Positions 58,301 through 64,000 of a DNA stretch of 64,000 bases are shown in pieces. The notes beneath the pieces were generated by a model, which saw only the letters and a program-made list of their open reading frames with translations, was not told the DNA's origin and did no database searches. Each line of letters opens with the position of its first letter. Position 1 is the first letter of the stretch. Both the position numbers and the translations under genes were made by a program. Source of the DNA: an uncultured Hoeflea sp. (GTDB lineage Bacteria > Pseudomonadota > Alphaproteobacteria > Rhizobiales > Rhizobiaceae). The stretch is taken from contig NZ_CANMVK010000002.1 in NCBI RefSeq assembly GCF_947501405.1, positions 1,054,001-1,118,000 on the forward strand, in the 5' to 3' direction.

Positions 58301-58632
58301 GCGGCATGGATGTGCGCGAGGCCATCGAACAGGCCTGCAATATCCGCCTTCGGCCGGTGTTGATGACCATGATCTCCACCGTGCTCGGCTCGGTGCCGCT
58401 GGTGCTCGCCTTCGGCGCGGGGGCTGAGGCCCGGGTGGCGCTCGGTTGGGTGATCGTCGGCGGCCTCGGCCTTGCGATGATCGCCACGCTGTTTTTAACG
58501 CCAGTGGCCTATCTGCTGATCGCCCGTTTCACCTCACCCTCCGCCGAAGCCGAGCGGCGGCTCGATGCGGAACTGCGCGAGGCGGCGAGCGCGAGCCATA
58601 CTGGTAAACCCGGTGTGGCGCCGGGCGAATAG
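55324..58632 (+). CDS. RND efflux pump permease (second system, HAE-1 type)
   Basis: A 1102-residue proton-driven multidrug or metabolite exporter. Twelve helices are arranged around two periplasmic porter loops, with the helix-4 relay in GMVVDDAIVVLENIVRKRNEG and a DRPVITVTTTFSGAAPE porter start. The first 65 residues are a polar, Ala/Asp/Pro-rich extension before helix 1 (LMVRRPVLAMVISLL), unusual for the family. No outer-membrane channel or regulator is adjacent; the LysR gene at 52.6 kb is about 1.5 kb away. Confidence 0.94.
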   Translation: MSGPPDDQPDKPNSPEIRASAAQDGANAARDAASNELASKPAVGSVAPDMSSSTDETDHALTGGGTALMVRRPVLAMVISLLIVVAGLAGLYGAEIRELPDVDRPVITVTTTFSGAAPETVDRELTAIIEGAVARVSGVASISSTSTLGRSRVTIEFTDSSDLNVAASDVRDSLGRITNNLPDGADEPRIVKADANSDPVMRLAVTSDRLSVQDMTIVVEDLVVDRLAAVPGVADVAVYGDREKIFRIDINQSRLAAFGLTLADLRTALRNAALDVPAGSLTARSSDIVVRATADITTPDGFANLYINDRVRFRDVASVTLGADPGDTVLRANGRTGIGMGIIRQSASNTLEISQGVRAAAEAISQILPEGVDIRVTSDDATFISGAIEEVRSTLMLAVAIVIAIIFLFLRDWRATIIPAVTLPVALVGSFAAIWLAGFSVNILTLLALVLATGMVVDDAIVVLENIVRKRNEGMGVRAAAVIGTREVFFAVVTTTATLAAVFIPISFLPGQAGGLFTEFGFVLAFTVMISSVVALTLCPMLASRLIKRQSVASPEARPGSLSALGTGLSGAYARLLHKALDAPLVVIVIAVLVAASALALARTIPQELTPPEDRAVALMRISAPQGVSLDYTRARMGEIERLVAPLQQSGEVTNVFAIAGIRGSANSGFMVLTLAPWGERERSQGEIVGQVNGMLAGVPGLRAFAIQPNSLGIRGAGNGLQFAFVGNSYDELAGVAQAMVDQLEQEPRFRQIRLSYETTQPQISVRIDRERASDLGVDIDGLAEALQALLDGREVAEVFIEDRAYPVKLMSTTNPINDPTDLESIYLQARDGRIVPMSTIATLSEKAVAPDLRREGQMRSVSITAGLTPGFALGEAWATAVEMAEPLMPEAVRIIPLAEAATLDQSSRDMLITFGIAIIVVLLVLAAQFESFVSALIIISTVPLGLACAVFAIVMTGGSLNVYSQIGLVLLVGVMAKNGILIVEFANQLRNRGMDVREAIEQACNIRLRPVLMTMISTVLGSVPLVLAFGAGAEARVALGWVIVGGLGLAMIATLFLTPVAYLLIARFTSPSAEAERRLDAELREAASASHTGKPGVAPGE

Positions 58633-58911
58633 GCCGGCCGCAGCTCCTGCACTGAAAGCAATCTCATCGCAGCCGATAGGGTCCACGCAAATCTGCCGGG
58701 AAGGAAAGCAGTGCGTGAACTCAGCCGCGTGCGCCGACGCGACCATGCACCCCGGTGTGATCACGAAGCCGTGATGACGATCTTGCGTGCGCCGCCACAT
58801 CCCGGCCTTGGGGCTCGTTCAAACTGCACTATGTTTGAGTTTGACGCGCGGCCGCGGCTGCGCAGCCACCGACCGCGATCCGGAATCGCGCCAGCCGATG
58901 GGAGCCAGCCG

Positions 58912-59415
58912 ATGGATGACCGACGCATGAAGAACTTGCTTACCACCCGCCGGACCCTTTTGAGCGCCGCAGGCGTTACCGCAGCCGCCGGGCTGACCGG
59001 ACTCGTTGTGCCCGCCGCTGCGCAGGGCGTCGCGCCAACCCGCACGATGCGCGGCGGGTCGAACAACTATCTTCCCGGCGCCCCCATCGTTAGACGCATC
59101 GGCGGCGGCGGCTTCTGGATGACAGGCACCATCCGCCGCGCCAGCGACGGCATGCCGCTTGGCGGGCAGCGCATCCAGATATGGGCGCATACCACCGAAG
59201 GCCATGAGCGCGATCCCCACAGTCATGGCGCGACGCTCAGCGATGCCAATGGCGAGTTCCGGCTCGAAATGCCGCAGATCGTCCCGGCTTTCGGCCAGCC
59301 TCACGGTCATCTTGCCTATGACAGCGGCGAGTTCGAGACCGTGTTCCTGCGCCCGGTCATGGCCAGCGCCAGCGACAAAAGCCTCCACGTCGATTTCGTG
59401 CTCAAGCCGGCCTGA
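58912..59415 (+). CDS. Tat-exported intradiol-dioxygenase-like protein
   Basis: A 167-residue periplasmic protein with a twin-arginine signal (TTRRTLLSAAGVTAAAGLTG) cut near AAAQ. The mature part is a beta-sandwich of the intradiol dioxygenase type: LGGQRIQIWAHTTEG, then TLSDANGEFRLEMP. Compared with true dioxygenases, the two His of the iron site appear kept in QPHGHLAY, but both Tyr ligands seem absent (GHE where GRY is usual; no PGPYP). A His-rich segment GHERDPHSHG is present instead. It may bind another metal or be non-catalytic. Start 58912 has GGGAG upstream. It is encoded 5 bases before a ferric-reductase-like gene. Confidence 0.75.
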   Translation: MDDRRMKNLLTTRRTLLSAAGVTAAAGLTGLVVPAAAQGVAPTRTMRGGSNNYLPGAPIVRRIGGGGFWMTGTIRRASDGMPLGGQRIQIWAHTTEGHERDPHSHGATLSDANGEFRLEMPQIVPAFGQPHGHLAYDSGEFETVFLRPVMASASDKSLHVDFVLKPA

Positions 59416-59420
59416 GGCCA

Positions 59421-60092
59421 ATGGAGCCCTCGGGTTCGGTGAAACTCAACAGACCCGCAAAAACCGCACGCCATGCGCATCCGGGCAGACGCCTGTGGAC
59501 CCGGGCGGCGCTGATCTGGGCTATCGTTGCGACGGTGATCATTGTGACGGTCGCTTTGGCGGCGGCAAGTCCGCTGCTGGCCTGGCGGCAACCGGTCTAC
59601 ATCCTGGCCGGTTTCGCGGGCATCTTCGGCATGGCGCTGCTGCTGGTCCAGCCATTGCTGGCCGCAGGCTATCTGCCCGGCATCTCCGCGCGGCGCGGAC
59701 GCCGGATCCACCGCTGGACCGGAGCGCTGCTGGTGCTGGCCGTCGTGATCCATGTCGCAGGCCTCTGGATCACCAGCCCGCCCGATGTGGTCGACGCGCT
59801 TCTGTTCAGATCACCCACGCCGTTCTCCGCCTGGGGCGTGATCGCCATGTGGGCGGTCTTTGCGGCGGGGCTGTTGGCGGCTCTTCGCGTGCGGCTGCGG
59901 CTAAGGCCACGCATCTGGCGTCGCGCCCACACCGCGCTCGCGCTGATCATTGTCACCGGCACTGTTGTCCACGCGCTGCTGATCGAAGGCACCATGGAGA
60001 CCGTGTCCAAAGCCGTCCTCGCCGCCCTGGTGCTCGCGGTGACGGCAAAGGCGGTGCTTGACCTCAAAGCTTGGTCAGGCCGGACGCGCTGA
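59421..60092 (+). CDS. Ferric-reductase-like transmembrane protein
   Basis: A 223-residue inner-membrane protein with about six helices. Histidines that could bind haem lie in RIHRWTGALLVLAVVIHVAG, RAHTALALIIV and GTVVHALLI, matching the ferric-reductase-like transmembrane domain (MsrQ/YedZ-like) without its cytosolic FAD/NAD domain. It is encoded 5 bases after the Tat-exported protein, so the pair may form a membrane-plus-periplasm redox unit. The start ATG 59421 has GAGG close by. It is convergent with cysN. Confidence 0.8.
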   Translation: MEPSGSVKLNRPAKTARHAHPGRRLWTRAALIWAIVATVIIVTVALAAASPLLAWRQPVYILAGFAGIFGMALLLVQPLLAAGYLPGISARRGRRIHRWTGALLVLAVVIHVAGLWITSPPDVVDALLFRSPTPFSAWGVIAMWAVFAAGLLAALRVRLRLRPRIWRRAHTALALIIVTGTVVHALLIEGTMETVSKAVLAALVLAVTAKAVLDLKAWSGRTR

Positions 60093-60118
60093 AGCTGCCG
60101 GAGCGCAGCTGAGCAGGA

Positions 60119-61579
60119 TCACTCTCCCTCAATCCGAATCTCGCCGCGATGCGCTTTCGCAAAGTCGGTGTTTAAAAACGCTTCAACCAGCCGGGCAGGC
60201 AGGGTAATGCTGGCGTGATCGGCACCGGGCAGGGTGCGGAGCCGGTCACCCGGCGCGCGTTTGCGGTCGATCATGCCGCCCGCCACGGTGTTCAAACTGT
60301 CAGGATCGATCAGGATGAAAGCCCCGGTTTCGCGGTTGCTCTCATAGGAATCAAAAATGGCCGCCTCTTCGAAATCCAGTTCCGCCTGGCCGATCCCGTT
60401 GACCGGCAGCGTGGTCGCGTCTTCCCATTTGCCGGTCGCCAGATCGAGCACTGTCACCGGCCGTACCGTCACCCGTTGACGCCGCGCCCCGGCCTTCAAC
60501 CAATAGCGCTTGCCGGGCACGATGCCATCGGGCGACAGTGCCACCAGCCGGGCTGAATAACCCCGCCCCACCTGCGGGCGCTGGTCGATCGCCGCGATCA
60601 TGTCGCCGCGCGCTACATCCACCGGGCGGTCGAGCACCAGCGTGATCGCATCACCGCTGACTGCCGCGTTGCGCACCAGGTCATAGGTGACGATCGCCTT
60701 GACATTGGCCTCGACGCCCGAGGGCAGCACCACCACACTGTCGCCGGGTTTGATAGAGCCGCCGGCAACCGTGCCCTGATAGCCGCGAAAGCCTTCACCG
60801 GGCCGCGACACCCGCTGCACCGGCAGCCTGAAACCGGTGGTCTGGCCGGTACGTTGCGTAGCTTTTTCCAGAACCTCGACCAGCGTCGGGCCGTCATACC
60901 AGGGCATCTGCTCGTCGCCGCGCCGGACAATGTTTTCGCCCTTGAGTGCCGAGACCGGAATTGCCGTGACCTGCCGCACACCGAGCGACAGCGCCAGCTC
61001 GCGGAATTCGCGGGCAATCGCCTCGAAGCCGGCTTCGTCGTAGTTGCTCAGGTCGATCTTGTTGACCGCCAGCACGAATTGCCTGATGCCCATGAGGCTC
61101 GCGATGGTGGCGTGCCGCCGGGTCTGTTCGAGAAGTCCGGCGCGCGCATCGACTAGCAGCACCGCCAGATCGGCGGTCGAGGCGCCGGTCGCCATGTTGC
61201 GGGTGTATTGCACATGACCGGGCGTGTCGGCGACGATGAATGAGCGGCGCCCGGTGGAGAAGTACCGGTAGGCGACATCAATGGTGATGCCCTGTTCACG
61301 CTCGGCCTGCAATCCATCGAGAAGCAGCGCGAAATCGGGCAGGCCGAGTTCGTTGTGCTGGCCGGTCGATTGCCGCTCCAGCGTCGCCGCCTGATCCTCC
61401 ATTATTGCCTTGGTGTCCCACAGCAACCGCCCGATCAGGGTCGATTTGCCATCATCCACCGAGCCGCAGGTAATGAACCTCAGCGGCCGCGCCTGGCGGC
61501 CGGCGATTTCCGGCCGGGGCAGGGCGTCTTCACTTGAATCAAGAGTTTCGCCGATGCGTGAAACTGATTGAGATTGCAT
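60119..61579 (-). CDS. cysN: Sulfate adenylyltransferase subunit 1 (CysN)
   Basis: A 486-residue GTPase subunit of ATP sulfurylase, first step of sulfate assimilation. GTP motifs GSVDDGKSTL, DTPGHVQYTRNM and NKIDL are present, then two beta-barrel domains. There is no C-terminal APS-kinase domain (the fused CysNC form would be about 630 residues). That agrees with the FeS-type APS reductase CysH encoded upstream, which needs no PAPS. It overlaps the cysD stop by 1 base. Confidence 0.95.
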   Translation of the reverse strand: MQSQSVSRIGETLDSSEDALPRPEIAGRQARPLRFITCGSVDDGKSTLIGRLLWDTKAIMEDQAATLERQSTGQHNELGLPDFALLLDGLQAEREQGITIDVAYRYFSTGRRSFIVADTPGHVQYTRNMATGASTADLAVLLVDARAGLLEQTRRHATIASLMGIRQFVLAVNKIDLSNYDEAGFEAIAREFRELALSLGVRQVTAIPVSALKGENIVRRGDEQMPWYDGPTLVEVLEKATQRTGQTTGFRLPVQRVSRPGEGFRGYQGTVAGGSIKPGDSVVVLPSGVEANVKAIVTYDLVRNAAVSGDAITLVLDRPVDVARGDMIAAIDQRPQVGRGYSARLVALSPDGIVPGKRYWLKAGARRQRVTVRPVTVLDLATGKWEDATTLPVNGIGQAELDFEEAAIFDSYESNRETGAFILIDPDSLNTVAGGMIDRKRAPGDRLRTLPGADHASITLPARLVEAFLNTDFAKAHRGEIRIEGE

Positions 61580-62511
61580 CAGAAATACCCTTCGCGTTTT
61601 TTCTTTTCCATGGAGCCCGACTGGTCGCGGTCAATCGCCCGGCCCTGCCGTTCGGAGACCGTTGCGATCTCCAGTTCGGCAATCACCTGGTCGAGTGTCG
61701 TCGCTTGTGAGCGCACCGCGCCGGTGAGCGGAATGCAGCCGAGTGTGCGAAACCGCACCATCTCCTCGCGCACCTGTTCTTCGGGCAGCAGTTGCATGCG
61801 CGGATCATCGGCCGCAACCAGCATGCCGTCGCGTTCCACCACCTTGCGGCGCTGTGCGAAATAGAGCGGCACCAGCTCGATGCCTTCGGCCTGGATGTAG
61901 CGCCAGATGTCAACTTCGGTCCAGTTCGACAGCGGGAAGGCGCGCACGCTCTCGCCCGAGTGGATCATGCCGTTGTAGATCGACCAGAGTTCGGGCCGCT
62001 GGTTGCGCGGATCCCAGGCATGGTCAGGCGTCCGGAACGAATAGATCCGCTCCTTGGCGCGGCTGGCTTCCTCGTCGCGCCGCGCGCCGCCGAAGGCCGC
62101 ATCATAGCGGCCCAGATCCAGCGCCTGCTTGAGCGCCTGGGTCTTCATGATGTCGGTGTAGCGCGCCGACCCGTGCGAAAATGGCGTGACGTGATCGCGC
62201 AGGCCGTCGGGATTGGTGTGCGTGATCAGGTCGAGCCCGTGCCTGGCTGCGACCCGATCCCGAAAGGTGATCATTTCCGAAAATTTCCATCCGGTGTCGA
62301 TGTGCAGCAGCGGAAAAGGCAGCTTGCCCGGATGAAAGGCCTTGAGCGCCAGATGCAACAGCACCGAGGAATCCTTGCCGATGGAATAGAGCATCACCGG
62401 ACGCTCGAACTCCGCCGCCACCTCGCGAAAGATGTGGATTGCCTCGTTTTCAAGCGCCTTCAAGTGCGGGTCGAGCGGCGGCTTGCCGCGCCCGTGTTCA
62501 ATCACGTCCAT
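61579..62511 (-). CDS. cysD: Sulfate adenylyltransferase subunit 2 (CysD)
   Basis: A 310-residue PP-loop enzyme that forms APS from ATP and sulfate with CysN. The PP-loop is [19 protein letters not shown]. The conserved KERIYSFR and [11 protein letters not shown] follow. It lies between cysH and cysN in one operon, 21 bases from the cysH stop. Confidence 0.95.
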   Translation of the reverse strand: MDVIEHGRGKPPLDPHLKALENEAIHIFREVAAEFERPVMLYSIGKDSSVLLHLALKAFHPGKLPFPLLHIDTGWKFSEMITFRDRVAARHGLDLITHTNPDGLRDHVTPFSHGSARYTDIMKTQALKQALDLGRYDAAFGGARRDEEASRAKERIYSFRTPDHAWDPRNQRPELWSIYNGMIHSGESVRAFPLSNWTEVDIWRYIQAEGIELVPLYFAQRRKVVERDGMLVAADDPRMQLLPEEQVREEMVRFRTLGCIPLTGAVRSQATTLDQVIAELEIATVSERQGRAIDRDQSGSMEKKKREGYF

Positions 62512-62532
62512 GGATGTCGTCCTTGCGGTGGG

Positions 62533-63381
62533 TCAGGAGGCCGAAGCGGGAGCGGAGTGGGCGCGCGGACCCTGCATGGTGACCTTGGGTTGGCCGGCTC
62601 CGGGGGGTGTTGCCCGTGAGCCCGAAACCGAAGCCGAAAGGTGGAGCCCGCATTCGCGTCGTTCGTCCTGCTCCCACCACCAGCGCCCCGCGCGTTCCGG
62701 CTCGCCCGGCTTGATCGCCCGGGTGCAGGGCTCGCAGCCGATCGACGGGTAGCCTTTCGCATGCAGCGGATTGAGGGGCACTTGGTCGGAACTGGCGCGG
62801 GCGCGCAGCGTATCCAGCGACTGGTCGGCCAGCGGATTGACCTTGAGCAGGCCGCGATCGGCGTCCCATTCCGCCAGCGGCGCATTGGCGCGGTTGCCGG
62901 ACTGGCCCCGGCGCAGGCCGGTCACCCAGATTTCGGCTTTGTCCAGCGCCCGCGCCAGCGGCCTGAGTTTGCGCGCATGACAGCACGCATGCCGCGCCTC
63001 GACGCTGTCGTAAAACCCGTTCAGGCCGTAAAGCGCGACATAGCCATCGACCTCTTCCTTCCAGGGCCGGAAGATCTCGATATCGATCCCGTAGCGCTGT
63101 TGGGTTTCCTCGATCAACGCCACGGTTTTGGCAAACAGGCGGCCGGTATCGAGCGTGACGATGCGAAGCTCCGCCCCCGTGGTTGCGATCAGCGATGTGA
63201 GAACCTGATCTTCCAGCCCCAGCGATGTGGTGAACACCGCGCGTCCCAGCCCGGCGATGCGCCTGATGCGCGCGGGCAGGGTCATGGGGCGAAGCTCTTC
63301 GCTAAGCTTTGCGGCAAATCCCGGCCCGCTGTCCGGGGTATAGGCGGAAAGGGCCGGTGGCGGGGGCGTGTGCAGGGTCAT
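62533..63381 (-). CDS. cysH: Adenylyl-sulfate (APS) reductase CysH
   Basis: A 282-residue enzyme reducing APS to sulfite. The substrate loop is TTSLGLEDQVL. The two cysteine pairs CCHARK and GCEPC that hold a [4Fe-4S] cluster mark it as the APS-type (not PAPS-type) reductase, and the redox Cys is in ECGLHL. About 34 residues of Ser/Pro/Ala-rich tail follow ECGLH, beyond where the family usually ends. Start 63381 (MTLHTPPPP) is chosen; the frame stays open upstream but is not family-like. It is first in the cysHDN operon. Confidence 0.93.
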   Translation of the reverse strand: MTLHTPPPPALSAYTPDSGPGFAAKLSEELRPMTLPARIRRIAGLGRAVFTTSLGLEDQVLTSLIATTGAELRIVTLDTGRLFAKTVALIEETQQRYGIDIEIFRPWKEEVDGYVALYGLNGFYDSVEARHACCHARKLRPLARALDKAEIWVTGLRRGQSGNRANAPLAEWDADRGLLKVNPLADQSLDTLRARASSDQVPLNPLHAKGYPSIGCEPCTRAIKPGEPERAGRWWWEQDERRECGLHLSASVSGSRATPPGAGQPKVTMQGPRAHSAPASAS

Positions 63382-63610
63382 GGCTCGGGCTCCGGTTGTG
63401 GCTGATATCATCGCCGGGCCAGGCCGGCCAAACCAGGCATGGCAGTCTGTTTCAGGCCGCAGGCAAAGGCCCCGCGTTTCGATGAAAGCGCTTCCATCGG
63501 CAAATTCTGCCCTTTGCGGCGTCAACCATCGGTCCCTATGGCGCATTGACCGCGCCCCATAAACATGTCACGCCAGATGAACCCAAAACAGAGCATTCCG
63601 GAGCCCGCCA

Positions 63611-64000
63611 ATGGGCGCGCCTGACATGTCGACCCCCGCTCCGCTGCCGCTGGCGGACCTGACCGAGACGCTCGAGCGCGCCGCGATTGCCGCCGGTGAT
63701 GAGATTCTCGCCGCGCGCAATGCCGGTGCGCGGGTGTCGATCAAATCCGATTCCACCCCTGTCACCCAGGCCGACCGGGCCGCCGAGTCGCTCATTCTCG
63801 AGCGGCTTAGGGCGAGTTTCCCCGATGTGCCCGTGGTCGCCGAAGAGATGGCCGAAGACGGCAAATGCCCGAGCTGCGCGCAGGCGTCCTATTTTCTGGT
63901 CGACGCGCTTGATGGCACCGGTGATTTCATTGCCGGCCGCAATGATTTTACCGTCAACATCGCCCTGATCCGAGATTTCAAGCCGGTGGCAGGCGTGGTC
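63611..64000 (+). CDS. cysQ: 3'(2'),5'-bisphosphate nucleotidase CysQ-like (inositol monophosphatase family), 3' end outside window
   Basis: An open frame from ATG 63611 (GGAG 7 bases upstream) runs to the window end with 130 residues visible. The N-terminal helix and metal site of the inositol-monophosphatase fold are present: SDSTPVTQADRAAE, VVAEEM (metal Glu) and VDALDGTGDFIAG. The family normally reads DPLDGTKEF; here Gly replaces the Lys. CysQ removes the PAP/PAPS by-product of sulfate assimilation; its divergence from cysHDN across 229 bases supports that. Another inositol-phosphatase function cannot be excluded. Confidence 0.85.
   Translation, partial: MGAPDMSTPAPLPLADLTETLERAAIAAGDEILAARNAGARVSIKSDSTPVTQADRAAESLILERLRASFPDVPVVAEEMAEDGKCPSCAQASYFLVDALDGTGDFIAGRNDFTVNIALIRDFKPVAGVV

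Overview
The window is high-GC, densely coded chromosomal DNA from an alphaproteobacterium. The block mutY - DUF721/DciA-like - DsbA-like lipoprotein - smc, with ppdK close by, is an arrangement I associate with Rhizobiales/Hyphomicrobiales (Hoeflea- or Rhizobium-like). That placement is inference; no rRNA or species marker is present.

Layout. 0-2.3 kb: end of a glycine-rich (probably PepSY) protein, then an overlapping OmpR-type regulator and PhoQ-like kinase. 2.4-6.3 kb: di-haem c-type oxidoreductase, an unknown secreted protein, a HAD hydrolase. 6.4-19.3 kb: mutY, DUF721, DsbA-like lipoprotein, smc, an alpha/beta hydrolase, cytochrome c', a sugar aminotransferase and ppdK. 19.5-25 kb: YeeE/YedE transporter, two-subunit aconitase-X dehydratase, DUF1499 and MBL-fold proteins, tRNA-Gln. 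25.5-32.5 kb: copper-delivery genes (PCuAC, SCO), an adaptor/permease/ATPase export set and a four-cysteine Fnr-type regulator. 32.6-41 kb: GMC oxidoreductase, mogA, recQ, and a first RND efflux pair. 41-43.6 kb: two paralogous glycosyltransferases.

43.7-49.1 kb is the most notable region: an ornithine-cyclodeaminase-like reductase, a D-threonine-aldolase-like enzyme, a threonine-dehydratase-like enzyme and a class V aminotransferase in one operon, with a divergent IclR regulator. Family content, order and regulator match the beta-hydroxyaspartate cycle (bhcABCD/bhcR), which turns two glyoxylate into oxaloacetate without losing carbon. The bhcA-bhcR gap carries two palindromes that look like IclR-family operators, and a hairpin separates bhcC from bhcD.

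49.7-52.6 kb: a tRNA-Pro gene whose 3' end is repeated (24 of 25 bases) about 2.7 kb downstream, enclosing lower-GC DNA with an ABC-F gene and a small membrane protein. This looks like a small island or island remnant. 52.6-60.1 kb: a LysR regulator divergent from a 53-residue gene with its own terminator, a second RND efflux pair, and a Tat-exported intradiol-dioxygenase-like protein next to a ferric-reductase-like membrane protein. 60.1-64 kb: cysH-cysD-cysN (sulfate assimilation) divergent from a cysQ-like phosphatase cut by the window end.

I found no CRISPR array, no recognisable insertion sequence, no integrase and no phage genes. Apart from the proposed island, the window reads as core and metabolic chromosome.
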